Source of the DNA: Tsukamurella pulmonis
Lineage (GTDB): Bacteria > Actinomycetota > Actinomycetes > Mycobacteriales > Mycobacteriaceae
NCBI RefSeq assembly: GCF_900103175.1
Contig: NZ_FNLF01000002.1
Coordinates: 3,486,136 to 3,550,135, forward strand
Direction: 5' to 3'
DNA: 64,000 nucleotides
Of the stretch, positions 26,591 to 33,220 are shown piece by piece. Each line of letters starts with the position of its first letter. Position 1 is the stretch's first letter. Position numbers and translations under genes: made by a program. Below the pieces are notes generated by a model. That model was not told the DNA's origin. It searched no databases and saw only the letters and a program-made list of their open reading frames with translations.

Positions 26591-27907
26591 GTGTCCGAGA
26601 TCACCCGGGGCAGTGCCAAGCGCACCGCCAAGCTCGCGGGACTGCCGCTGGGCATGGCCAGCCGCACGGCCGTGGGCTGGGGCAAGCGTCTCGCCGGCGC
26701 CGACAAGGACGAGGTGAACGCGGAGCTGCAGGCCAAGGCCGCCGAGCAGCTCTTCGAGGTCCTCGGCCAGCTCAAGGGCGGCGCGATGAAGCTCGGCCAG
26801 GCGATGAGCGTGATGGAGGCCGCCGTGCCGCCCGAGTACGCCGCGCCCTACCGCGACGCGCTCGCCAAGCTGCAGAACGAGGCGCCGCCCATGCCGGCGG
26901 CCACCGTGCACAAGGTCCTCGACCAGCAGCTGGGTACCGGCTGGCGCGATCGGTTCACCTCCTTCGACGACGATGCCGCCGCGTCCGCCTCCATCGGGCA
27001 GGTGCACCGGGGCGTGTGGTCCGACGGCCGCGAGGTGGCGGTCAAGGTCCAGTACCCCGGAGCCGACGAGGCCCTGCGCGCCGACCTCAAGGCCCTCGGC
27101 CGCCTCAGCTCCGTGCTCAAGCCGCTCACCCCCGGCGCCGATGTGAAGTCCCTGGTCCAGGAGCTCACCGATCGCACGGAGGCCGAGCTGGACTACCGGT
27201 ACGAGGCCACCAATCAGCGCAAGTTCGCCAAGGCCTTCGACGGTGACCCGAACATCCAGGTGCCCAAGGTCTTCGCGAGTGCTCCGACGGTGATCATCAG
27301 CGAGTGGGTCGCGGGGCGGCCGCTGCGCGACGTCATCGCGAACGGCACGCAGGAGGAGCGGAACGACGCGGCGTCCAAGCTCACCGAGTTCGAGGTGAGC
27401 GCCCCCGCCCGCACCGGGCTCCTGCACGGCGACCCGCACCCGGGCAACTTCATGATCGCGCCCGACGGTCGCCTCATCGCGCTCGACTTCGGCGCCGTGG
27501 CCGAGTACCCCGGTGGTATCCCGCCGGCCGTCGGCAAGATCCTGCGGCTGGCCCGCGACGAGGACTACGAGGCGCTGTTCCCGCTGCTGCGCAGCCAGGG
27601 CTTCATCCCGCCCCGCCTGGAGATCACGCCCGAGGAGATCCGCAGCTACCTCGCGCCCTACGTCGATCCGCTGCGCTCCGAGAGCTTCCACTTCACCCGC
27701 AAGTGGCTGATGAAGGCCGCGTACACGGCGACCGACGTGCGCGGCGAGCAGTTCCAGACGGGCCGCAAGCTCGCGCTGCCGCCGGAGTACGTGATGCTCT
27801 TCCGCGTCCTGCTCGGCATGGTCGGCATCTGCTCGCAGATGGAGGCGGAGGCGCCGTACCGCGCGATCGTCGAGCACTGGATCCCGCTGCTCGACGGCGA
27901 CGACTGA
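26591..27907 (+). CDS. ABC1/AarF/UbiB-family atypical kinase (Rv3197-like)
   Basis: A 438-residue ADCK-type protein kinase-like ATPase. Diagnostic features are the KxGQ motif (MKLGQAMSVME), the Ala-rich loop ASIGQVHRG, the lysine in VAVKVQYPG, catalytic HGDPHPGNF and the metal-binding LDFGAV. GTG 26591 has AGGGGG upstream. In M. tuberculosis Rv3197 lies beside whiB7, belongs to its regulon and is linked to macrolide tolerance. Here whiB7 is 3.5 kb downstream, separated by a catabolic insertion. Confidence 0.9.
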   Translation: MSEITRGSAKRTAKLAGLPLGMASRTAVGWGKRLAGADKDEVNAELQAKAAEQLFEVLGQLKGGAMKLGQAMSVMEAAVPPEYAAPYRDALAKLQNEAPPMPAATVHKVLDQQLGTGWRDRFTSFDDDAAASASIGQVHRGVWSDGREVAVKVQYPGADEALRADLKALGRLSSVLKPLTPGADVKSLVQELTDRTEAELDYRYEATNQRKFAKAFDGDPNIQVPKVFASAPTVIISEWVAGRPLRDVIANGTQEERNDAASKLTEFEVSAPARTGLLHGDPHPGNFMIAPDGRLIALDFGAVAEYPGGIPPAVGKILRLARDEDYEALFPLLRSQGFIPPRLEITPEEIRSYLAPYVDPLRSESFHFTRKWLMKAAYTATDVRGEQFQTGRKLALPPEYVMLFRVLLGMVGICSQMEAEAPYRAIVEHWIPLLDGDD

Positions 27908-27928
27908 CCCACCCCGGCTCCCGCCCGA

Positions 27929-29908
27929 CTACCCCGCGCTCGGCTTCGACGCGGCGACGGCCTCACTCCGGCTCTCGTACAGGTGCGGCGCGAGGCCGCG
28001 GTCGACGAGGTGATCGGCCAGCTTGAGCCGCAGGAACGCCGAGGTCGTGTACCGCGTCACCGACGTGTAGTACTTGCCCATGCGGCGCACCCGCGCGGCG
28101 TACTCGTCCGCGAGGTCGGGTCCGAGCACGAAGTTGTCGTAGTTGATCACCACGTTGACGGGCCGGCCGATCTCGGCGAGCCGCCGCTCGATCTCGTCCG
28201 CGGCGCGCGTCACCTCCTCCGCGGTCCGCACCGCGACGCCCTCGAAGTTCATGAAGAACAGGTTCCGGGACTCGTCGTAGCTGAATCGCGCCTCGAGCGG
28301 CACCGACAGCAGGTCCTCGCGCAGCCCCATCGGATCGTCGCGGAAGATCCGGGGGTCCATGACGGTGGGCGGGGCGTCCATGACCGGCTCGAACCCCAGC
28401 AGGTCCAGCACGTCGCGCTGCAGGTCGATGCCGGGTGCGATCTCGGTGAGCTCCATGCCGCGCTCGGTCAGCCGGAACACGCACCGCTCGGTGATGTACA
28501 TGACCGGCTGACCGGAGCGCAGCGCGTACTCCCCGGAGAAGGTGCGCTGATCGACCGACGCCACGAACTTCGGCGCCGCCGGCCCCTCGGAGGTGACGAC
28601 GGCACCGTCGGCGATCTCCGTGCGCGACGGGGCGAGGAACGTGCCCAGGAAGTACACCGCCTTCGCGTTCTGGCTGATGTTGATGAACCCGCCGGCCCCG
28701 GCGAGGCGAGGCCCGAACCGGCTGACGTTGACGTTGCCGCCACCGTCGGCCTGGGCCATGCCGAGGAAGGCGGCGTCGAGGCCGCCGCCGTCGTAGAAGT
28801 CGAACTGCGAGGGCTGCGCGAGGATGGCGTCGGCGTTGATCGCGGACCCGAAATCCGTGCCGCCGGCGGGCATCCCGCCGATGACGCCCGGCTCGGCGGT
28901 GAGGGTGAGGTATTCGAGCACGCCCTCCTCCGCGGCGACGGCCGCGACGCCCTCGGGCACGCCGATGCCGAGGTTGACCACGGAGTTGGGCCGCAGTTCG
29001 AGGGCCGCTCGCCGCGCGATGACCTTGCGCGGGTCCAGCGGCATCGGGTCGATCCAGCTCAGCGGCTGCCGGATCTCGCCGCTCATCGCCGGGTTGTACT
29101 GCGAGCCCCACGACTGGGTGTGCCGCTCGGGGCTGGTCGCGACGACGACGCAGTCCACGAGGGCGCCGGGGATCTTCACGTCGCGCGGGTTGAGGGAGCC
29201 GCGTTCGGCGATGCGCTCGACCTGGACGATCACGAGGCCGCCCTTGTTGTGCACCGCAATGGCCGTCTCGAGCGCCTCGAGCGTGAGCGCCTCCTTCTCC
29301 ATCGTGACGTTGCCGCTGGGGTCGGCGGTGGTGCCGCGCAGGAAGGCGACGTCGAGCCGATCGAAAGCCTTGTAGAACAGGTACTCCCGGCCGTCGATCT
29401 CCATCAGTCGCACCCGGTCCTCGGTGGTGGCGTCGTTGACCTTGCCGCCGCCGAGCCGGGGATCGGCGAAGGTGCCGAGTCCGACGTGGGTGAGCAACCC
29501 CGGCTTTCCCGCGCCACTGTCGCGCAGCAGTTGGGCGATCACGCCCTGCGGCAGGTTGTACGCCTCGATCTCGCCGGAGAGCGCGAGCTTCTGCAGCGCG
29601 GGGGCCATGCCGTAGTGACCGCCCATCGCGCGCTTGAGCATCCCGTCGTGGCACAGGTGCACGGTGCCGCGCTCGCCGCGGTCGCCCTGCGCCACGGTGA
29701 AGACCAGGGAGAGGTCCTTCGGCGTCCCGGTGAGCAGGAACCGCTCCTCCAGGGCCAGCACGAGCTCCTCCGCGAACCCCTGCCCGGCGAAGCCCTCGAG
29801 CACGAGGTGATCGCCGTCGCGCACGAGCCGCACCGCCTCCTTGGCGGTGACCACCTTGTCGCGGATCGGTGAGGTCGCGGTGGGCATCAGGATGGGCTCG
29901 ATGGGCAT
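27929..29908 (-). CDS. Acyl-CoA:carboxylate CoA-transferase with C-terminal extension
   Basis: Family I CoA-transferase of the Pct/YdiF type, moving CoA from an acyl-CoA to a carboxylic acid. Both half domains are fused: N-terminal LEGFAGQGFAEELVLAL and a C-terminal half with the catalytic loop LTAEPGVIGGMPAGGTDFG, Glu339 being the probable thioester-forming residue. Residues from about 545 to 659 form an extension not found in YdiF (NLFFMNFEGVAVRTAEEV, NVVINYDNFVLG), perhaps a STAS-like fold. ATG 29908 has GAGAGG upstream; the longer form to 29980 overlaps a CRP-like site. It lies downstream of an acyl-CoA dehydrogenase gene on the same strand. Confidence 0.86.
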   Translation of the reverse strand: MPIEPILMPTATSPIRDKVVTAKEAVRLVRDGDHLVLEGFAGQGFAEELVLALEERFLLTGTPKDLSLVFTVAQGDRGERGTVHLCHDGMLKRAMGGHYGMAPALQKLALSGEIEAYNLPQGVIAQLLRDSGAGKPGLLTHVGLGTFADPRLGGGKVNDATTEDRVRLMEIDGREYLFYKAFDRLDVAFLRGTTADPSGNVTMEKEALTLEALETAIAVHNKGGLVIVQVERIAERGSLNPRDVKIPGALVDCVVVATSPERHTQSWGSQYNPAMSGEIRQPLSWIDPMPLDPRKVIARRAALELRPNSVVNLGIGVPEGVAAVAAEEGVLEYLTLTAEPGVIGGMPAGGTDFGSAINADAILAQPSQFDFYDGGGLDAAFLGMAQADGGGNVNVSRFGPRLAGAGGFINISQNAKAVYFLGTFLAPSRTEIADGAVVTSEGPAAPKFVASVDQRTFSGEYALRSGQPVMYITERCVFRLTERGMELTEIAPGIDLQRDVLDLLGFEPVMDAPPTVMDPRIFRDDPMGLREDLLSVPLEARFSYDESRNLFFMNFEGVAVRTAEEVTRAADEIERRLAEIGRPVNVVINYDNFVLGPDLADEYAARVRRMGKYYTSVTRYTTSAFLRLKLADHLVDRGLAPHLYESRSEAVAASKPSAG

Positions 29909-29970
29909 CGGATTCCGCCTCTCGCTCTCCCCCGCGCGGCGGGGGCCATGACCGCACTGTGCGATCCCAC

Positions 29971-29986
29971 TGTGATGCATATCACG
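29971..29986. promoter_or_regulatory. CRP/GlxR-like site upstream of the CoA-transferase
   Basis: TGTGA-TGCATA-TCACG matches the CRP-family consensus at nine of ten bases; arms GTGAT/ATCAC are perfect. It sits 63 bp upstream of the CoA-transferase start, in the 114-bp gap after the dehydrogenase gene. Confidence 0.6.
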
Positions 29987-30022
29987 TCGCGCGGGCGGGT
30001 TCGCGCGATTGCGCGAGCGGGT

Positions 30023-31231
30023 TCAGACGAAGGCGCTGCTGCCCGTGACCTCCCGCCCCACGAGCAGCGACTGGATCTCCGCCGTGCCCTCGTAGGTGAC
30101 CAGCGCCTCCATGTCGCACAGGTGCCGCATCACGTGGAAATCAAGCGTGATCCCGTTGCCGCCCAGTACATCGCGGGCCATGCGACACACGTGCCGGGCC
30201 TTGACGCTGCAGAAGTACTTGGCGAGCGCGGCCATGGTGTCGGTGACGGCGCCCTGATCGAGCAGGCGGCCGAGGCGGATGCAGTAGAGCTGCATCGCGG
30301 TCACGTCGCCGAGCATCTCGACGAGCTTGCTCTGCACGCTCTGCGTGGCGGCGATCGGCTTGCCGAACTGGGTGCGTCGCTGCGCGTAGGTGAGCGCGAT
30401 CTCGTAGGCGGCCACGGCGTGGCCGGTCGATGACCAGGCGACCGCGTTGCGGGTACCCATGAGCACCTTGGAGACGTCGGGGAAGCCGTTGCAGTGCACA
30501 AGGCGGCGGTCGTCGGGGACGCGCACGTGATCGAGCACGATGTCGGCGTTCTGCACCATGCGCAGCGAGACCTTGCCGCCGATCTTGGTGGCGCTGTAGC
30601 CGGGGTCGCCCTTCTCGACGACGAAGGCCTTGACCTTGCCGTCGCCGGTGTCGCGCGCGAAGACCACGATGACGTCGCACCACGTCGCGTTGCCGGGCCA
30701 GCGCTTGAGGCCGTTGAGGACCCAGTCGTCGCCGTCGCGCGTGGCCGTCGCCTCCAGCGCGACCGAGTCGGAGCCGTGGTCGGGTTCGGTGAGCGCGAAC
30801 GCGCCGATCTTGTCGAGGTTCGCCATCGCCGGCAGCCAGCGCTGCCGCTGCTCCTCGGAGCCGAGGATGTAGATCGACTGCATGGCGAGGCCGACGTGGA
30901 CACCCATGAAGGTGGCGATGCTGCCGTCGATGCGGCCCAGCTCGTAGGAGACCAACCCCTGCCCGACGGCGCTCATCGGCGTGATGCCGTAGCCGGTCAT
31001 GGTGTCGCCGACGATCTGCAGGTCGCGCAGCCTCGGCAGGATCTCGAAGGGGAATTCGCCGCGCTCCCAGTAGTCGTTCACGATCGGCAGCAACTCCTTG
31101 TCGCCGAACTTGCGGACTTTGACCAGCAGTTCCTTCTCCTCGTCGGTGAGGAGGGCCTCCATGTCGAGGTAGTCGGTGTCGCGGGAGCGGGCGATGCCCT
31201 CCGCCAGCGCCTCGGTGGTCTGATCGGTCAT
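30023..31231 (-). CDS. Acyl-CoA dehydrogenase, glutaryl-CoA-dehydrogenase-like
   Basis: A 402-residue FAD-dependent dehydrogenase. FAD-contact segment AFALTEPDHGSDSVAL, arginine-rich RRTQFGKPI, and C-terminal catalytic loop VTYEGTAEIQ with Glu381 are all present. The SIATFMGVHVGLAMQSIY segment is closest to glutaryl-CoA dehydrogenases, which act on dicarboxylyl-CoA substrates. With the neighbouring CoA-transferase it forms a two-gene unit that could activate an organic acid and then oxidise it. A CRP-like site lies 40 bp upstream. The substrate is inferred only from resemblance. Confidence 0.88.
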   Translation of the reverse strand: MTDQTTEALAEGIARSRDTDYLDMEALLTDEEKELLVKVRKFGDKELLPIVNDYWERGEFPFEILPRLRDLQIVGDTMTGYGITPMSAVGQGLVSYELGRIDGSIATFMGVHVGLAMQSIYILGSEEQRQRWLPAMANLDKIGAFALTEPDHGSDSVALEATATRDGDDWVLNGLKRWPGNATWCDVIVVFARDTGDGKVKAFVVEKGDPGYSATKIGGKVSLRMVQNADIVLDHVRVPDDRRLVHCNGFPDVSKVLMGTRNAVAWSSTGHAVAAYEIALTYAQRRTQFGKPIAATQSVQSKLVEMLGDVTAMQLYCIRLGRLLDQGAVTDTMAALAKYFCSVKARHVCRMARDVLGGNGITLDFHVMRHLCDMEALVTYEGTAEIQSLLVGREVTGSSAFV

Positions 31232-31270
31232 GGGGCGTCCTCACTGTCAGCTGATTCCGGGTGCATCAAC

Positions 31271-31286
31271 TGTGCGCCGCGTCACG
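31271..31286. promoter_or_regulatory. Weaker CRP/GlxR-like site upstream of the dehydrogenase gene
   Basis: TGTGC-GCCGCG-TCACG matches eight of ten consensus bases and lies 40 bp before the start codon at 31231. With the site at 29971 it suggests carbon-source control of the pair. Confidence 0.4.
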
Positions 31287-31369
31287 TCGGGCGGCAATGG
31301 AATCGCGAACAACCGGGGCGCGGTATTCGAGTGACGAGGCACAGCGCGGCGCTACCGGTCCCGGAAACG

Positions 31370-31405
31370 AGTGAGCCCCGATCCTCGGGAGGATCGGGGC
31401 TCACT
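31370..31405 (-). terminator. Terminator hairpin of whiB7
   Basis: Arms of 17 bases (31370-31386 and 31389-31405) form a near-perfect hairpin directly after the whiB7 stop; on the minus strand it runs into CGTTTCC. Confidence 0.7.
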
Positions 31406-31409
31406 GCGC

Positions 31410-31727
31410 TCAGGCCGCATTCTTCCGCGGCCGGCCGCGCGGGCGCTTGCGCGCGATCACGACGCCCTGCTCGAAGATCTGGCCGCCCCATACGCCCCAG
31501 GGCTCGCCGCGCTCAAGGGCGGCGGCCAGGCAGGCGCGCTGGAGGGGGCAGGTCTCGCAGAGGGTCTTGGCCCGCTCGAGGTCCGACGGGGCCTCGGCGA
31601 ACCAGAGGTCGGGATCACCGGCACGGCAGGGCACACGGTTCTCGACACTGGTCGGTCGGGTGATACTGATGGAATCGATGGTGCGGACGGTCCGTTCCAC
31701 GGGACGGTCCTCCATGATGGTCGGCAC
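31410..31727 (-). CDS. whiB7: WhiB7 iron-sulfur transcription factor
   Basis: Redox-sensitive regulator that works with the primary sigma factor to switch on intrinsic antibiotic resistance. The 105 residues include four cluster cysteines (34, 57, 60, 66; motif CETC), the sigma-contact turn GVWGG (78-82) and a C-terminal AT-hook KRPRGRPRK, which together single out WhiB7 among WhiB proteins. Start GTG 31727 has AAAGGTG upstream; ATG 31715 is an alternative. It follows a long leader with an upstream ORF and an autoregulatory-type promoter, and precedes a strong terminator. Confidence 0.96.
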   Translation of the reverse strand: MPTIMEDRPVERTVRTIDSISITRPTSVENRVPCRAGDPDLWFAEAPSDLERAKTLCETCPLQRACLAAALERGEPWGVWGGQIFEQGVVIARKRPRGRPRKNAA

Positions 31728-31741
31728 TTCTTGTCACCTTT

Positions 31742-31760
31742 CCACCTGCGGTTCAGGTGG
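31742..31760 (-). promoter_or_regulatory. Hairpin next to the whiB7 ribosome-binding site
   Basis: CCACCTG-CGGTT-CAGGTGG is a perfect seven-base dyad 15 bp upstream of the whiB7 start. It could be the last stem of the attenuating leader. Confidence 0.4.
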
Positions 31761-31922
31761 CCTCGGTAGCGGCGCCCGGTCAGGCGCACGGGATGTTCTG
31801 TGGTGAGTGCGCGAACCGTGTGGCGGCCCTCGACCCCTGACGGGATGATGAGAGACCGCGAATCCACGGGTTCCGCGCGGCGGCGGGTCCCGTGGTGAAT
31901 GAGAAGAGGTGGGTCGTGAGAC

Positions 31923-32126
31923 CTAACCTCGTCGCATGGAACACACGGGGCGCGTGAGCGGTTCGTGATCGACGGCGTACGTCGCCTGCTCCTGGCGCAG
32001 GCGCCACAGGCGTGACGACAGGCCGGGCAGGGCGTGGGAGGCCTCGATACGAACCGCTACGGCTGCGAACACTCCACCCTCTGCTGCGGTGAACTGCTTG
32101 CTTGCGTTGATGATTGCGTTGTTCAT
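31923..32126 (-). CDS. Upstream ORF in the whiB7 leader, 67 residues
   Basis: The ATG at 32124-32126 is preceded by a perfect AAGGAGG (32141-32135) at eight-base spacing, the strongest ribosome site in the window. The frame runs 67 codons (MNNAIINASKQFTAAEGG ... PVCSMRRG) and ends 195 bp before whiB7. It begins about 80 nt after the predicted transcript start. whiB7 leaders in actinobacteria carry translated upstream ORFs whose stalling by ribosome-targeting drugs relieves premature termination; this ORF is in the right place but longer than usual. It could equally be a small protein in its own right. Confidence 0.6.
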   Translation of the reverse strand: MNNAIINASKQFTAAEGGVFAAVAVRIEASHALPGLSSRLWRLRQEQATYAVDHEPLTRPVCSMRRG

Positions 32127-32212
32127 TTCGTTTGCCTCCTTTCGCGCGCTGGTCAATCACGTTCCGGCGGGCGAGGGCGTACCTCGCGCGTCATCCCGTG
32201 CGGTCGTGTTCC

Positions 32213-32250
32213 ACAGTATGCGTACGAAAGTATTCGCACAAGTTATTTTT
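32213..32250 (-). promoter_or_regulatory. whiB7 autoregulatory promoter with AT-rich WhiB7 element
   Basis: On the minus strand AAAAATAA (32250-32243) lies one base before the -35 TTGTGC (32241-32236); a 17-bp spacer leads to the -10 TACTGT (32218-32213). An AT-rich block adjacent to the -35 hexamer is the known WhiB7 recognition element. Confidence 0.75.
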
Positions 32251-32303
32251 GACCTGCGGTTTTTCGATTCCCGACGCCATAGTGTGCGCCATAACTTAAT
32301 ATC

Positions 32304-32322
32304 TTAGGGTAGCCTTCCTCGC
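32304..32322. promoter_or_regulatory. Iron-box-like (IdeR/DtxR) site before the siderophore-interacting protein
   Basis: The 19 bases starting TTAGGGTAGCCT agree with about 12 of 19 positions of the IdeR consensus TTAGGTTAGSCTAACCTAA. The left half is good and the right half poor. It lies 31 bp upstream of the start codon at 32353. Confidence 0.45.
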
Positions 32323-32352
32323 AACCGATCGATCGCGACGAGAGGAACCCCG

Positions 32353-33195
32353 ATGACGGACCGCCCCACGGACTCCGAGGCACCGACCGAGGAGCGCGCC
32401 CGCGCCGTCCTCGCCAGCGCGGGCCATGCCACCCGAGAGATCCAGGCACTGACGCTGACCGTCCTGTCCGCCACCGCGGTCGCCGGCCCGTTCGTCCGGA
32501 TCCGGGGCGCGCTGCGCGGCACCGTCGTCCACGCCGACTGGACGCTGCCCAACCTCGCCGTGCGGCTCGCGGTCCCCGCGCTCGACGGCGGCGAGCCCGC
32601 CTCGCGCATCTACACCGTGCGCGCCTTCGATCCCACGACCGAGACGATCGAGCTCGACGTGCTGCGGCACGGTCACGACTCCCCCATGATGCGCTGGATC
32701 GCGGCGGTCCGGCCAGGGGACGTCGTGCCCCTCGTCGGGCCGCGCCCGCATTTCGTGCCCGACCACGCCTCCGGGCGTCCCGCCCTTCTGCTCGCCGACG
32801 ACTCCGCGGTCGCGGCCCTCTACTCCGTCTTCCGGCAGTGGCCCGACGGTGCGCGCGGCCTCGCATACGTGCGCACCGCGCAGCAGGAGGTGATCGACGA
32901 GCTCGACGCACCCACGGGGGTGGAGGTGATCCGCGTCGACGGTCCGCTGCTCGACGCCGCCCGCCGGGCACCGTCGGGCATGACGCTGTGGGCGGCCGGC
33001 GAACGCACCGAGATGCGCGCGGTCCGCGACCTGTTCCGGCGCGAGCGCGGACTGCCCCGCGGCGAGGTGCGGCCGTACGGCTACTGGCAGGCCGCCACCG
33101 ATTCGACGGCGGTGGACCAGCGGCGCCTCGCGCACTTCAGCGTGCTGATGGAGCGCGGCGAGTCCTTCGGCGAGGTCGACGACCTCGACATCTGA
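32353..33195 (+). CDS. Siderophore-interacting protein (FAD-dependent ferric-siderophore reductase)
   Basis: A 280-residue ViuB/YqjH-family flavoprotein that reduces ferric siderophores in the cytoplasm to release iron. The FAD-binding stretch ASRIYTVRAFDPTTETIELDVL and the NAD(P)H-binding C-terminal half ending in a YGYWQAATD motif are typical. ATG 32353 is preceded by AGAGGAA. An iron-box-like sequence just upstream suggests repression by IdeR under iron-replete conditions. It is divergent from whiB7 and convergent with uvrD2, 25 bp away. Confidence 0.9.
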   Translation: MTDRPTDSEAPTEERARAVLASAGHATREIQALTLTVLSATAVAGPFVRIRGALRGTVVHADWTLPNLAVRLAVPALDGGEPASRIYTVRAFDPTTETIELDVLRHGHDSPMMRWIAAVRPGDVVPLVGPRPHFVPDHASGRPALLLADDSAVAALYSVFRQWPDGARGLAYVRTAQQEVIDELDAPTGVEVIRVDGPLLDAARRAPSGMTLWAAGERTEMRAVRDLFRRERGLPRGEVRPYGYWQAATDSTAVDQRRLAHFSVLMERGESFGEVDDLDI

Positions 33196-33220
33196 GCCGG
33201 ACCCGCCGGCGGCACCGGCC

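Noticed and set aside
27963-29957. 664-codon minus-strand ORF inside the CoA-transferase gene
   Set aside because: Frame-shifted shadow rich in Arg and Gly; the CoA-transferase frame has the catalytic Glu loop.
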